Virus record (IMG/VR): IMGVR_UViG_3300017782_005987
Coordinates: 1-64,000 of that record
Reading direction: 5' to 3' (one strand)
Source of the DNA: a virus
Length of the DNA: 64,000 nt
Shown here one piece after another: positions 14,759 to 22,244 of the stretch; positions within the stretch are counted from its first letter, which is position 1, and each line of letters starts with the position of its first letter. The notes below the pieces were generated by a model that saw only the letters and a list, made by a program, of their open reading frames with translations, ran no database searches and was not told the DNA's origin. The translations under genes and the position numbers were made by a program.

Positions 14759-15106
14759 ATGGCAAAATATGAGAGAACTTCTTCTGGCAAGATAAAATAC
14801 TCTGGACGTACCTTTGAAGGTTTTAATAAACCTCGTCGTAGTGATAGAGATGGTAAAAAAGGTATGGTTCTTGCAAAAGAAGGTGAAAAAATTAAACTAA
14901 TTCATTTTGGTGATTCGTCTATGGGTCACAATTATTCTCCAGAAGCTCGCAAGTCTTTTAAGGCTCGTCATGCAAAAAACATTGCAAAAGGTAAAATGAG
15001 TGCAGCTTATTGGGCAGATAAAGTATACTGGGCAGGTCCTAGTGGTTCTAAAAAATCACCACCAAAATCTCAAAAATATACAAGAGGTATTAAAAGGAGA
15101 GACTAA
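14759..15106 (+). CDS. Small basic phage protein of the FGD..SFKARH..YW family
   Basis: ATG 14759 follows AAAGGATAT and is preferred over an upstream in-frame start inside the LamG gene. The 115-residue product is rich in Lys and Gly and contains KLIHFGDSSMGHNYSPEARK, SFKARHAKN and AAYWADKVYW. Similar short basic proteins with FGD, a K/R-rich SF(R/K)ARH stretch and A-YW-K-W are common in marine phages, with unclear roles, possibly capsid- or DNA-associated. Its stop shares bases with the next start (TAATGG). The function is not known. Confidence 0.6.
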   Translation: MAKYERTSSGKIKYSGRTFEGFNKPRRSDRDGKKGMVLAKEGEKIKLIHFGDSSMGHNYSPEARKSFKARHAKNIAKGKMSAAYWADKVYWAGPSGSKKSPPKSQKYTRGIKRRD

Positions 15107-16212
15107 TGGCCGGTATTAAACGAGTAGATTTTTCTAACCTTGATACTACAGGTGTTTCTGCAGGTCAGCAAGCAGTTTACATTGCTGCAAATTCTCGTTT
15201 TGAGTTTGCAGCCGCTGATTATGTCGCTGTTGCCGGTGGAGGAGGTGCTCCATCCGCTCCTATAGTGCTACAAGGGCAAACTTCTACTACTTATGGTGGT
15301 GGACAATTAGCATCTGGAAGCCCTAATCAAGGACTAATCATGGAAAAATTACCTTTTTCCTCTGATACACCAACTACAGATATTGGAGAAATTTCTGCCC
15401 CTATTTTTGCTACTGGAACTATGTCTTCTGAAACAGATGGTTATTACGGCGGTGGGCCAACCTATAATCCTAATGCTTATGATTGGAAGTTTTATAAAAA
15501 ATCGTTCTCATCTTCGAGCGGTTCTGCCAGCCTTGAAACTACCGAGTTTACTAATTCTTTACATGGATATTCTTGGGGTCTTAATTCTGATCCAGCTAAT
15601 GGTTTTTGGTTTGGTAGGGGTGGAACTAATAGTGGTAAGTTTGCGTACTCTTCTGACTCTTTTACTAGCGAAGGCTGGGTATCTGCTGAACCCAACCTTC
15701 AGTTGTGGGCAGCTACCTCTTCTAGTTCTACTCATGGGTATTGTTTTGCAGGATCTCCAGGTGTTTCCCCTACTAGCCCAAACTATGGTGCAATTAGAAA
15801 GTTTACTTTTGCAACTTCTGGAAGCTATACTTGGATAGGAGATTTATCTACAGGAAGATATACTGGTGGTGGTACACAGTCTGATACACACGGTTATGGT
15901 TATGGAGGTATGAGTAGAGTACCAGGCACTTGGGACTCACACGAAACCATAGAAAAATTTCCTTTTGCCTCAGACGAAGGTGGAGCACTTACCGGTAATT
16001 TGCTAGTTCCTTATGGTGCTTATACAAATGTAGGTCATTCTGGTAGTACTACACATGGGTATTCTGCAGGTGGTTCAGGAGGTCCCTCAGATGGAGGAAC
16101 CCCTAGTTATCATGGTAAGATAGATAAATTTCCTTTTTCATCCGATAGTAACTCTACAGATGTCGGGGATTTAATAGCTGTTGCTCGTAGCACATCTGCA
16201 ACATCGGTGTAG
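15106..16212 (+). CDS. Kelch-like repeat tail-fibre/adhesin protein
   Basis: The 368-residue protein starts GIKRVDFSNLDTTGVSAGQQ, a fibre-type attachment leader shared with the next gene (RNLDIASLDTSGAQYG), then carries at least five repeats of the form KFPFSSD...T-x-IG-L followed by an HGY-x-GG turn. These resemble Kelch-type beta-propeller blades. The same repeat ends the protein at 37968-40844. A receptor-binding role is likely from context. Gly, Ser and Thr dominate its composition. Confidence 0.72.
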   Translation: MAGIKRVDFSNLDTTGVSAGQQAVYIAANSRFEFAAADYVAVAGGGGAPSAPIVLQGQTSTTYGGGQLASGSPNQGLIMEKLPFSSDTPTTDIGEISAPIFATGTMSSETDGYYGGGPTYNPNAYDWKFYKKSFSSSSGSASLETTEFTNSLHGYSWGLNSDPANGFWFGRGGTNSGKFAYSSDSFTSEGWVSAEPNLQLWAATSSSSTHGYCFAGSPGVSPTSPNYGAIRKFTFATSGSYTWIGDLSTGRYTGGGTQSDTHGYGYGGMSRVPGTWDSHETIEKFPFASDEGGALTGNLLVPYGAYTNVGHSGSTTHGYSAGGSGGPSDGGTPSYHGKIDKFPFSSDSNSTDVGDLIAVARSTSATSV

Positions 16213-16221
16213 GAGAATATT

Positions 16222-17235
16222 ATGTCAGTTAGAAATTTAGATATTGCTAGTTTAGATACTTCAGGAGCTCAGTACGGAGCTAATTTAACCTATGTAGCAT
16301 CTAATGCTGCTTTTGAATGGGTTTCGGGTACGTATACGATCGCTCCCTCTTCTGAGCCCTTTCAAGGAGAGATAGCCGGTTATAACACTAATGGTAATAA
16401 CCCCTCTACAGCACTCATTCAAAAATACTCTTTTACTTCTGATACAGGTAGTACTAATATAGGAAATAGAACTATTGCTGTATATGGATCAATTGGAACA
16501 TCTGGTGCAACACATGGCTATACAGCAGGAGGTACTTCTCCAGGACCCGGTACGCTAGATACGGTAGATAAGTTTTCTTTTACTTCAGACTCAAACGCTG
16601 TAGATGTGTTTGAATTAACATCAGCTAGAATTTATGGAACAGGGCATGCTTCTACTAGCAATGGCTATATAACTGGGCCTGGGGGTCATCCCACTATCGG
16701 TATAGATAAATTTCCGTTTTCTACAGATACTCCTACTACAGGCATAGGATATTTAACACCATCTTCTCCTTATTATCCTAATAGAGCAGGTGTTTCAAGT
16801 GCGACAGATGGCTACTCAGTTCATACTTTAGCAATGGATAAGTTTCCTTTTTCTTCTGACACAGATTCAACTAATATTGGAACTATGGGTGCTCCCACAA
16901 CAAGAACACATGGTACGGCCGGACAAAATTCTGATACAAATGGATATGCTTCAGGATTTTTAACTCCTCCTGCCCCTTCAGGTACATATAATAATTATAT
17001 TAGTAAATTTCCTTTTGCTTCAGATACTAATGCTGTTTCAAATGTCGCAGCATTAACGCAAGGACGTTCTCGAGCAACAGGTACTTCTTCTACAACCGGG
17101 GGGTATACAGCTGGCGGTTGGACGCCTGGTGCTTCAAATAGAATAGATAAATTCCCCTTTGCCTCAGATTCTCCTGCTAGTACAGTAGGAAATTTGGGAA
17201 CTGGAACCCAATACGCAGCTTCTCAACAAGTATAA
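16222..17235 (+). CDS. Kelch-like repeat tail-fibre/adhesin protein, paralogue of the preceding gene
   Basis: The 337-residue protein shares the N-terminal leader and the KFPFASD...S-x-VGNL / GYTAGG repeat with its neighbour (repeats at about 60-110, 110-160, 160-205, 205-265, 265-335). The pair probably arose by duplication. It starts after AGGAGAATATT. It may be an alternative or partner fibre; expression of both from one transcript is suggested by the 9-base gap. Confidence 0.72.
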   Translation: MSVRNLDIASLDTSGAQYGANLTYVASNAAFEWVSGTYTIAPSSEPFQGEIAGYNTNGNNPSTALIQKYSFTSDTGSTNIGNRTIAVYGSIGTSGATHGYTAGGTSPGPGTLDTVDKFSFTSDSNAVDVFELTSARIYGTGHASTSNGYITGPGGHPTIGIDKFPFSTDTPTTGIGYLTPSSPYYPNRAGVSSATDGYSVHTLAMDKFPFSSDTDSTNIGTMGAPTTRTHGTAGQNSDTNGYASGFLTPPAPSGTYNNYISKFPFASDTNAVSNVAALTQGRSRATGTSSTTGGYTAGGWTPGASNRIDKFPFASDSPASTVGNLGTGTQYAASQQV

Positions 17236-17256
17236 ACGGCAGGAGTATAAGCAAAA

Positions 17257-17385
17257 ATGAAATGTAAAAAATGTGAGCACGATTGCCACTGTAATTGGGA
17301 TGCGTGTGATTGTGGGTGTGATGTGTGTCATTGTGGTCGTACAATTACTGAAGATAATTATCCAAGCGAATTACAAGAAGATTAG
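17257..17385 (+). CDS. Metallothionein-like cysteine-rich peptide, 42 aa
   Basis: Nine of the first 26 residues are cysteines (3, 6, 10, 12, 17, 19, 21, 24, 26), with additional His at 8, 11 and 25: KCKKCEHDCHC, ACDCGCDVCHCG, then an acidic tail. CxxC, CxC and CHC spacing is that of small metallothioneins. It would bind several zinc, copper or cadmium ions. A site (GGCAGGAG) precedes it. It lies between the fibre genes and the lysis region. A double treble-clef zinc finger is an alternative, but the density of CxC favours a metallothionein. Confidence 0.65.
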   Translation: MKCKKCEHDCHCNWDACDCGCDVCHCGRTITEDNYPSELQED

Positions 17386-17393
17386 GAGGAATC

Positions 17394-17609
17394 ATGCGTA
17401 GAAATCAACCAAAAAAAGTTGAAGAATATATCGAAATTAGAGTATCTCAACTAAAAGATGATATGAATAAAGCACATGATGATCATGATAAAAACTGGTA
17501 TAATAGACTTATACAAGAATTAAATTGGGTTAAAAATCAACATCATAATTGTTATATAGAAGAAAATATTTCTTCAGACGCTATTAGATCAAATATGAAT
17601 AACTTTTAG
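17394..17609 (+). CDS. Hypothetical charged helical protein, 71 aa
   Basis: A strong TTAGGAGGAATC site precedes the ATG. The sequence is helical and charged (KVEEYIEIRVSQLKDDMNKA, then DHDKNWYNRLIQELNWVKNQ) with His-rich HDDHDK and NQHHNC patches that might bind metal. No family recognised. It is the first gene before the lysozyme. Confidence 0.58.
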   Translation: MRRNQPKKVEEYIEIRVSQLKDDMNKAHDDHDKNWYNRLIQELNWVKNQHHNCYIEENISSDAIRSNMNNF

Positions 17610-17622
17610 TAAAGGAGTAAAA

Positions 17623-18063
17623 ATGAATATTGATAAATTAAGAGAGGAAATTGCAGCAGATGAAGGTGAAGTACATGAAATATATCTCGATCATCTCGGC
17701 CTTCCTACTTTTGGCATTGGTCATCTGGTTAGGGACGACGATCCAGAACATGGATGGGAAGTCGGCACAGCCGTCAGTAATGATAGATGTGTTGAAGCCT
17801 TCAATGAAGATATCAAAACAGTCGTGTCTGACTGCTACAAACTATACCCAGACTTTGACGATTTGCCAGAAGAAGCTAAAAGAATAATCGCTAACATGAT
17901 GTTCAACATGGGTCGCCCTCGTTTATCTAAATTTAAGGGAATGAAACGTGGTGTAGACGCTCGTGATTGGAACGCAGCAGCAGATGAAATGGTTGACTCG
18001 CGATGGTATCGTCAAGTAACAAATCGTGCTGAACGCTTAGTTAAACGTATGAGGTTGGTATGA
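17623..18063 (+). CDS. T4-type phage lysozyme (glycoside hydrolase family 24 endolysin)
   Basis: The 146-residue protein matches T4 lysozyme: EEIAADEG (catalytic Glu14), YLDHLGLPTFGIGHL (Asp23 and Thr29 in the E-8-D-5-T spacing), NMMFNMG and WYRQVTNRAERLVKRM at the C-terminus. It cuts the MurNAc-GlcNAc bond of peptidoglycan. It has no signal peptide, so it should need the holin encoded nearby. It leads a lysis cassette that continues with a small membrane protein, overlapping spanins, a secreted nuclease and a lipase. Confidence 0.92.
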   Translation: MNIDKLREEIAADEGEVHEIYLDHLGLPTFGIGHLVRDDDPEHGWEVGTAVSNDRCVEAFNEDIKTVVSDCYKLYPDFDDLPEEAKRIIANMMFNMGRPRLSKFKGMKRGVDARDWNAAADEMVDSRWYRQVTNRAERLVKRMRLV

Positions 18064-18146
18064 TCTGGTTAGAAAATTTTTTTATAAGATTATTTAAAAT
18101 GAAAGAACAACCTAAATACTTAGGAGGTAAAAATGAAGTGGATTAA
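18060..18146 (+). CDS. Possible leader peptide, 28 aa
   Basis: The ATG overlaps the lysozyme stop as ATGA. The short product (MIWLENFFIRLFKMKE...) has an amphipathic aromatic helix and ends inside the next gene, spanning that gene's TTAGGAGG site. It may serve translation coupling rather than make a functional protein. Confidence 0.3.
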   Translation: MIWLENFFIRLFKMKEQPKYLGGKNEVD

Positions 18147-18285
18147 AAACAGATTATTAGAAAGAACTTCTTGGGACGGAATAGTTCTTATTGTTACAGG
18201 AATAGCAATGATTATAACTCCTGTAACTCTTATCGCTTATGGAATGATTGCTTATGGCGCATGGACTATCTGGAAGAGTGAGTAA
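18133..18285 (+). CDS. Small membrane protein, 50 aa (lysis-region)
   Basis: A very strong TTAGGAGGTAAAA site precedes the ATG. The product has a basic N-terminus (MKWIKNRLLERTSW), two hydrophobic segments around a proline (IVLIVTGIAMIITPVTLIAYG) and a short C-tail (WTIWKSE). It could be a holin or antiholin component of the adjacent lysis cassette, but no specific family is recognised. Its stop overlaps the next start by one base (TAATG). Confidence 0.6.
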   Translation: MKWIKNRLLERTSWDGIVLIVTGIAMIITPVTLIAYGMIAYGAWTIWKSE

Positions 18286-18788
18286 TGTTTAGACTATATG
18301 TGCTAATTTTTATTGTAGCGATACTGGGTGGTGTTGGTTATAGTGCAAAGTACTATTACGATACCACCCAAAACACTATAGCCACATTAAGAGATAATAA
18401 TGCAAAACTAGAAGTTGCTGTTGATACTGCGCAAACCAGTGTAGAAACATTACAAGGCGATATAGTTAAATTAGGTAAGCTAAATAAATCTTTACAACAA
18501 GATTTACAAAAAGCTGAACAATATGGAGACGAACTCAGAGCAAAACTATCGAAGTTAGATCTGGTGGTAGAAGCTCTTAAAGGTTCAAAAAGTTTAGAAG
18601 GAAAGATGAATGGTGCGACAGCAAATTTGTGGCGTGACTTCATGGGCGATACTGGCGGTAATGCTAAGCGTCCTCTTCCTAACTGGTTGCAGCCGGTTCC
18701 AGCCGGAGCCGGAAGTCAAAGTAGTAACCAAAGTGGAGAGAACTCAGATACCAACAGTAGCAGCACCGAAGCCGCTAGCTCTCAGTGA
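18285..18788 (+). CDS. Inner-membrane spanin subunit (Rz-like)
   Basis: The 167-residue protein has one N-terminal membrane helix (YVLIFIVAILGGVGYSA, 5-21), a long coiled coil (NTIATLRDNNAKLEVAVDTA; LGKLNKSLQQDLQKAEQYGD) and a Pro/Ser/Asn-rich periplasmic tail. This is the i-spanin plan. A lipoprotein gene begins inside its 3' half in the +1 frame (18610), the classic Rz/Rz1 overlap. Together they would bridge and fuse inner and outer membranes at the last lysis step, consistent with a Gram-negative host. Confidence 0.8.
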   Translation: MFRLYVLIFIVAILGGVGYSAKYYYDTTQNTIATLRDNNAKLEVAVDTAQTSVETLQGDIVKLGKLNKSLQQDLQKAEQYGDELRAKLSKLDLVVEALKGSKSLEGKMNGATANLWRDFMGDTGGNAKRPLPNWLQPVPAGAGSQSSNQSGENSDTNSSSTEAASSQ

Positions 18789-18993
18789 TACTAGAGTTTT
18801 TGTAGTTACAAAAGATAATTATGATGAATTCGTAAAAGAGTTCACTGAAACATACGGTGATCTTGCTTTTGTGGCTCTCAGTATGAAAGATTATGAAAAC
18901 CTGGCACTAAATATATCAGATATCAAAAGATACTTGGAACAACAAAAACAGATAATCTTATACTATGAGAAAGCTGTAACTGAAAAGGATTAA
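18610..18993 (+). CDS. Outer-membrane spanin lipoprotein (Rz1-like) with extended periplasmic domain
   Basis: Starting after AGAAGGAAAG, the protein has a lipoprotein signal (WAILAVMLSVLFLTGCS) with lipobox LTG-C at about residues 24-27, then a Pro-rich mature start (RFQPEPEVKVVTKVERTQIP). It overlaps the i-spanin frame for 179 bases. The C-terminal part (KDNYDEFVKEFTETYG; MKDYENLALNISDIKRYLEQ) is longer than in lambda Rz1 and helical, probably reaching the i-spanin. It pairs functionally with the gene at 18285. Confidence 0.78.
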   Translation: MVRQQICGVTSWAILAVMLSVLFLTGCSRFQPEPEVKVVTKVERTQIPTVAAPKPLALSDTRVFVVTKDNYDEFVKEFTETYGDLAFVALSMKDYENLALNISDIKRYLEQQKQIILYYEKAVTEKD

Positions 18994-18995
18994 AA

Positions 18996-19421
18996 ATGAA
19001 ATATAGTTTAGCTATGTTTGCAACGCTTTTTGTAATGTCACAAGCGGTTGCAGATGATTTTTTACAAATGAGAGAATTTAGAAATAACCTTTGTTATGAC
19101 GGCGATACTTGTTATGTAATTGCCCCTACACTTCCAGAACCGCTTCAAAAAATGAGTGTCAGAATTTTAGGAATTGATACTCCAGAAATTAGAGCCAAAT
19201 GTGATGAAGAAAAGAAGTTAGCACTTGAAGCCAGAGCTTTAGCTAATAAACTATTTAGAGAAGCAAAAGATATTGAATTTGCTAACTTAAAATGGGATAA
19301 ATATGGTGGTCGAGTACTAGTCGATGTTTATCTTGATGGTAAGTTATACAAAGACGAAATTATTAATGCTGGATTAGCTAGGCCTTATGACGGTGGGACT
19401 AAAGAAGAATGGTGTAAATAA
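18996..19421 (+). CDS. Secreted thermonuclease-like (SNase) endonuclease
   Basis: A signal peptide (MKYSLAMFATLFVMSQAVA) precedes a staphylococcal-nuclease OB-fold: CYDGDTCYVI, VRILGIDTPEIRAK (Arg and Asp of the active site plus the PE turn), EARALANKLF and DKYGGRVLVDVYLDG with the second catalytic Arg. C-terminal NAGLARPYDGG completes the family pattern. It would cut DNA or RNA in the periplasm or outside the cell. Placement next to the spanins suggests action during or after lysis, e.g. reducing viscosity, which is inference. Confidence 0.85.
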   Translation: MKYSLAMFATLFVMSQAVADDFLQMREFRNNLCYDGDTCYVIAPTLPEPLQKMSVRILGIDTPEIRAKCDEEKKLALEARALANKLFREAKDIEFANLKWDKYGGRVLVDVYLDGKLYKDEIINAGLARPYDGGTKEEWCK

Positions 19422-19735
19422 TGATTGCAAAAATGTTTGAAGATACTTTATGGATTTATACTGCTATAGCAGGCTCTCTTTTAGGTGCGGCTTTTTTAGC
19501 TTATTTTAAAGATACAAAAGCTGGTTTGTGGTGTTACGCTAAACTTGATATATTTCTTGATTATTTAGTAGAGCGCTATAGTTGGAATTGGTTAAAACAA
19601 CCTAAAGATGCTTGGAGAAAAAAGTATCCTCATGTAACTAAAAAAATTGATGAGTTAGAAACTAGAATTAGAATACTAGAGAATCAAAAATTAGATAACA
19701 AACCCTCAGAAAATAGTTATCAAGATTCAATATAA
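19421..19735 (+). CDS. Membrane-anchored coiled-coil protein, 104 aa
   Basis: One N-terminal membrane segment (LWIYTAIAGSLLGAAFLAYF, 10-29) is followed by a cytoplasmic-like basic region and a C-terminal coiled coil (KKIDELETRIRILENQKL). Its TAATG junction with the nuclease indicates coupling. The layout resembles small phage lysis accessory or holin-partner proteins, but no family is recognised. Confidence 0.6.
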   Translation: MIAKMFEDTLWIYTAIAGSLLGAAFLAYFKDTKAGLWCYAKLDIFLDYLVERYSWNWLKQPKDAWRKKYPHVTKKIDELETRIRILENQKLDNKPSENSYQDSI

Positions 19736-19749
19736 GAAAGGATTAAAAA

Positions 19750-20073
19750 ATGGCAGAAGATATTAAAGAAGCAGGATTTCACCCTGCAGATTCTAATGGT
19801 GATGGCACTGTAAGTAACGAAGAACACGCAATGTACTTAGAATTTAAAAGAAAAGAAATGGAAGATGCCGATGCTCAAAGAGATGCTATGAGAAAAATGA
19901 CTTGGTTTGCTTTAGCAGGTATGTTATTATACCCAGCTGTTATTTTAGGAACTTCTTTTTTAGGCTATGATAAGGCTGCTAATATTATCGGAGATATTGC
20001 ACCTACTTATTTTGTGGCAATTTCTGCATTAGTCGCAGCATTTTTTGGTGCTGACGCACTAAAGAAGAAATAG
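19750..20073 (+). CDS. EF-hand membrane protein, holin candidate, 107 aa
   Basis: The N-terminus carries an EF-hand loop, DSNGDGTVSNEEH (about 14-26), matching D-x-N-x-D-G-x-V/I-x-x-x-E. Two membrane segments follow (WFALAGMLLYPAVILGTSFL and TYFVAISALVAAFFGADAL). Calcium-binding loops on small two-helix membrane proteins of this size occur near marine phage lysozymes and are thought to be holins; the role in this phage is inferred from context. It could tie lysis timing to calcium or envelope state. Confidence 0.62.
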   Translation: MAEDIKEAGFHPADSNGDGTVSNEEHAMYLEFKRKEMEDADAQRDAMRKMTWFALAGMLLYPAVILGTSFLGYDKAANIIGDIAPTYFVAISALVAAFFGADALKKK

Positions 20074-20080
20074 GTGACAT

Positions 20081-20827
20081 ATGAGGAATCAAATTATAGA
20101 ACAAGCAGAGTTTTGCTCAAAACTTTCTGACATAGTATATACAAATGAATCTAAAATTAGAAGTAGGTTTTTGGGATCTGTTGAAGATATCAATAACTTT
20201 GTTTTTATTTCCAAAGAAGGAACCCAAGCTGTTTGCTTTACTCAAAGAGGTAATAAATATATTGTTTTCAGAGGTACGGAACCTACCCAGTTTAAGGATA
20301 TTAAGGCAGATTTAAAAGCATATAAAAGACGTTCTGAAACAACAGGTAGAGTTCACGCAGGTTTTAAAGATGCTTTAGACCTAGTATGGAAAAACATTGA
20401 AGGATGGTTAAAAAAACTTCCAACACAAGGACATATTTATGTGTGTGGACATTCTTTGGGAGGAGGTTTAGCTACTCTCGCAGGTTCTAGAATAAAACAT
20501 AGTATTGTTTATACGTTTGGATCACCTCGTGTAGGTAGTTGGTCTTGGTGTAAAGCACAAACATTTGAACACCATAGGTTTGTAAACAATAACGATGTTG
20601 TTACTAAAGTACCTTTTTTCTTGCTAGGATATAAACATTATGGTAATCTACATTATATAAATTATTATGGAAATATAAGAAAATTAACTTACTGGCAAAG
20701 AGTTAAAGACCAGTGGAGAGGAAGATATCGTGCTTTACAAAAAATGCAATGGTTTGACGGTATTTTTGACCATAATATTAGTCTTTACCACAGCAAGATA
20801 GAAAATGTATTACGTAGCTCTAGTTAA
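20081..20827 (+). CDS. Class 3 lipase (alpha/beta hydrolase)
   Basis: The 248-residue protein has the class 3 lipase core: KYIVFRGTEP (oxyanion strand), VHAGFKDAL, the nucleophile elbow CGHSLGGGLATLAGS (Ser125), YTFGSPRVG, RFVNNNDVVTKVP (Asp172) and HNISLYHSKI supplying the His (231 or 237). It lacks a signal peptide. It lies in the lysis cassette, where a phospholipase could help break the envelope after holin action; substrate and timing are inference. The next small gene starts 23 bases before its stop. Confidence 0.88.
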   Translation: MRNQIIEQAEFCSKLSDIVYTNESKIRSRFLGSVEDINNFVFISKEGTQAVCFTQRGNKYIVFRGTEPTQFKDIKADLKAYKRRSETTGRVHAGFKDALDLVWKNIEGWLKKLPTQGHIYVCGHSLGGGLATLAGSRIKHSIVYTFGSPRVGSWSWCKAQTFEHHRFVNNNDVVTKVPFFLLGYKHYGNLHYINYYGNIRKLTYWQRVKDQWRGRYRALQKMQWFDGIFDHNISLYHSKIENVLRSSS

Positions 20828-20999
20828 ATGCCCGCATTGCGGCACCAATCAAAATACTATTGTAGGGAAGGGGTCATTCTTCCCTACAAATATTTTAAAT
20901 TGTGAAATGTGTTCTAACTTATTTGAACAACGATCACAGCTTTATAATATTCCTTATCGTTCTGTATTTAATAAAAGTAATAATCATCTTGCTTCTTAG
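20805..20999 (+). CDS. Zinc-ribbon protein, 64 aa
   Basis: LVKCPHCGTNQNTIVG and ILNCEMCSNLFEQ give two CxxC knuckles about 25 residues apart, the zinc-ribbon pattern. The gene overlaps the lipase 3' end. Small zinc ribbons in phages often contact RNA polymerase or nucleic acid, but nothing here identifies a partner. Confidence 0.6.
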   Translation: MYYVALVKCPHCGTNQNTIVGKGSFFPTNILNCEMCSNLFEQRSQLYNIPYRSVFNKSNNHLAS

Positions 21000-21017
21000 T
21001 CTTTGATTTGTTATAAT
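20989..21017 (+). promoter_or_regulatory. TTGCTT-17-TATAAT promoter before the thyX operon
   Basis: TTGCTT (20989-20994), 17 bp, TATAAT (21012-21017). The -35 box lies in the end of the zinc-ribbon gene. About 26 bases separate the -10 from the ATG at 21044, which has an AAAAGGAGAACCAA site. Confidence 0.78.
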
Positions 21018-21043
21018 TTCTTATAAACTAAAAGGAGAACCAA

Positions 21044-21310
21044 ATGGCTAAGAAAAAATCAAGAGCGCATCAAGTGTCAAAAGGTGAGCGTAAGTCAACA
21101 GCTAGAAAAACAACTTTAGCTATAAAAAATGCTCGTTCTTTGGAATGGAAGATGGAAAACCTAATAAAAAGCTGGTCTAAAGGATTAAATCCTTGGATTA
21201 CAGTTAATAATCCTAATAAAGAAGAGACTAATAAACGTACGATCCGTATTCGTACTAATGATTATTGGGGTTATCCAAAACCAGCCCAATTAAAAATGAG
21301 ATTATCGTGA
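21044..21310 (+). CDS. Very basic small protein, 88 aa
   Basis: Nearly a third of residues are Lys or Arg (MAKKKSRAHQVSKGERKSTA...), with a helical centre (SLEWKMENLIKSWSKG) and a basic C-terminus. A nucleic-acid-binding role is likely from composition. It heads an operon with a DUF3310-like gene and thyX. No family recognised. Confidence 0.58.
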   Translation: MAKKKSRAHQVSKGERKSTARKTTLAIKNARSLEWKMENLIKSWSKGLNPWITVNNPNKEETNKRTIRIRTNDYWGYPKPAQLKMRLS

Positions 21311-21588
21311 AAATAAATTATAAATATAATGAACCCGCTTTATTAGAAGAGATTAGTGATTATATTGACAATACGTATAATCAACACTATTCGATGAATA
21401 ATTTTCAAGCTACAGAATTTATTATTGATTCTGGTATGGGAGAAGGCTTTACTCTAGGTAATGTTATGAAATACTCTCAACGTTATGGTAAAAAGGCAGG
21501 TAAAAATAGAGCGGATTTATTAAAAATTATTCATTATGGTATATTAGCGTTGCATAATCACGATGTATTAGATAAGGAGAATAAGTAA
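21307..21588 (+). CDS. DUF3310-like protein, 93 aa
   Basis: GTG 21307, overlapping the preceding stop as GTGA, gives a product with GFTLGNVMKYSQRYGKKAG and NRADLLKIIHYGILALHN, matching the phage DUF3310 signature (GN-x-KY-x-R-x-G-K, then D-L-K-A-x-x-Y). The family is widespread near nucleotide-metabolism genes in phages; the neighbour here is thyX. An upstream in-frame ATG at 21265 is less likely because it lies deep in the previous gene. Confidence 0.65.
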   Translation: MKINYKYNEPALLEEISDYIDNTYNQHYSMNNFQATEFIIDSGMGEGFTLGNVMKYSQRYGKKAGKNRADLLKIIHYGILALHNHDVLDKENK

Positions 21589-22244
21589 TGAATGTAAGAC
21601 TAATTAGTTATAGTCAACCTCCAAAAGACTTATATGTGGGCGAAGATATGCAAGAATTAGTAGCATATTGTGCTAGAGTAAGTAATCCTAATAATCAAAT
21701 GAATAGTGAGACTAGTTCTAAATTAATTAAATATTTAATTAATAATCAACACTGGTCGCCCCTTGAAATGGTAAATGTGTGTTTAGAAATTAATACTACT
21801 CGTGATATTGCTCATCAAATTGTGCGTCACCGCTCTTTTTCTTTTCAAGAATTTTCACAGCGTTATGCAGAGCCTAAAGAAATGGGAGAGCAGTTTGTAA
21901 GACGTGAAGCCAGACTTCAAGATAGTAAAAACAGACAAAATTCAATAGAAACAGATGATGAAACTTTAAAGAATCAGTGGTTAATCCAACAAGATCATGT
22001 TATCGTAGCAGCTAATAAAGCTTATCAGTGGGCTATTGAAAACGGTATAGCTAAAGAACAAGCCCGTGTTGTATTACCTGAAGGTCTTACTAAGACACGT
22101 TTGTATATGAATGGTACGCTTCGTAGTTGGATTCATTATATTGATTTACGTGGTGCAAATGGTACACAAAAAGAACATATGGAAATTGCACATGCTTGTT
22201 CTAAAGTTATTGTAGAAGTGTTTCCTCTAGCTGAATTTTTATAA
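21588..22244 (+). CDS. thyX: Flavin-dependent thymidylate synthase ThyX
   Basis: The 218-residue protein has the ThyX signature RHRSFSFQEFSQR at residues 80-92, plus NNQHWSPLEMVNVCLEI upstream and LPEGLTKTRLYMNGTLRSW and LRGANGTQKEHMEIA downstream. It methylates dUMP to dTMP using methylenetetrahydrofolate and FAD. Phages with large AT-rich genomes often carry it to raise the thymidine supply. It shares a TAATG junction with the DUF3310 gene. Its stop overlaps, tail to tail, the last gene of the minus-strand radical SAM operon by six bases with no terminator between. Confidence 0.93.
   Translation: MNVRLISYSQPPKDLYVGEDMQELVAYCARVSNPNNQMNSETSSKLIKYLINNQHWSPLEMVNVCLEINTTRDIAHQIVRHRSFSFQEFSQRYAEPKEMGEQFVRREARLQDSKNRQNSIETDDETLKNQWLIQQDHVIVAANKAYQWAIENGIAKEQARVVLPEGLTKTRLYMNGTLRSWIHYIDLRGANGTQKEHMEIAHACSKVIVEVFPLAEFL

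Noticed and set aside
22239-22244. Terminator between thyX and the radical SAM operon
   Set aside because: The two convergent genes overlap by six bases and no hairpin with a T-run is visible near either stop.
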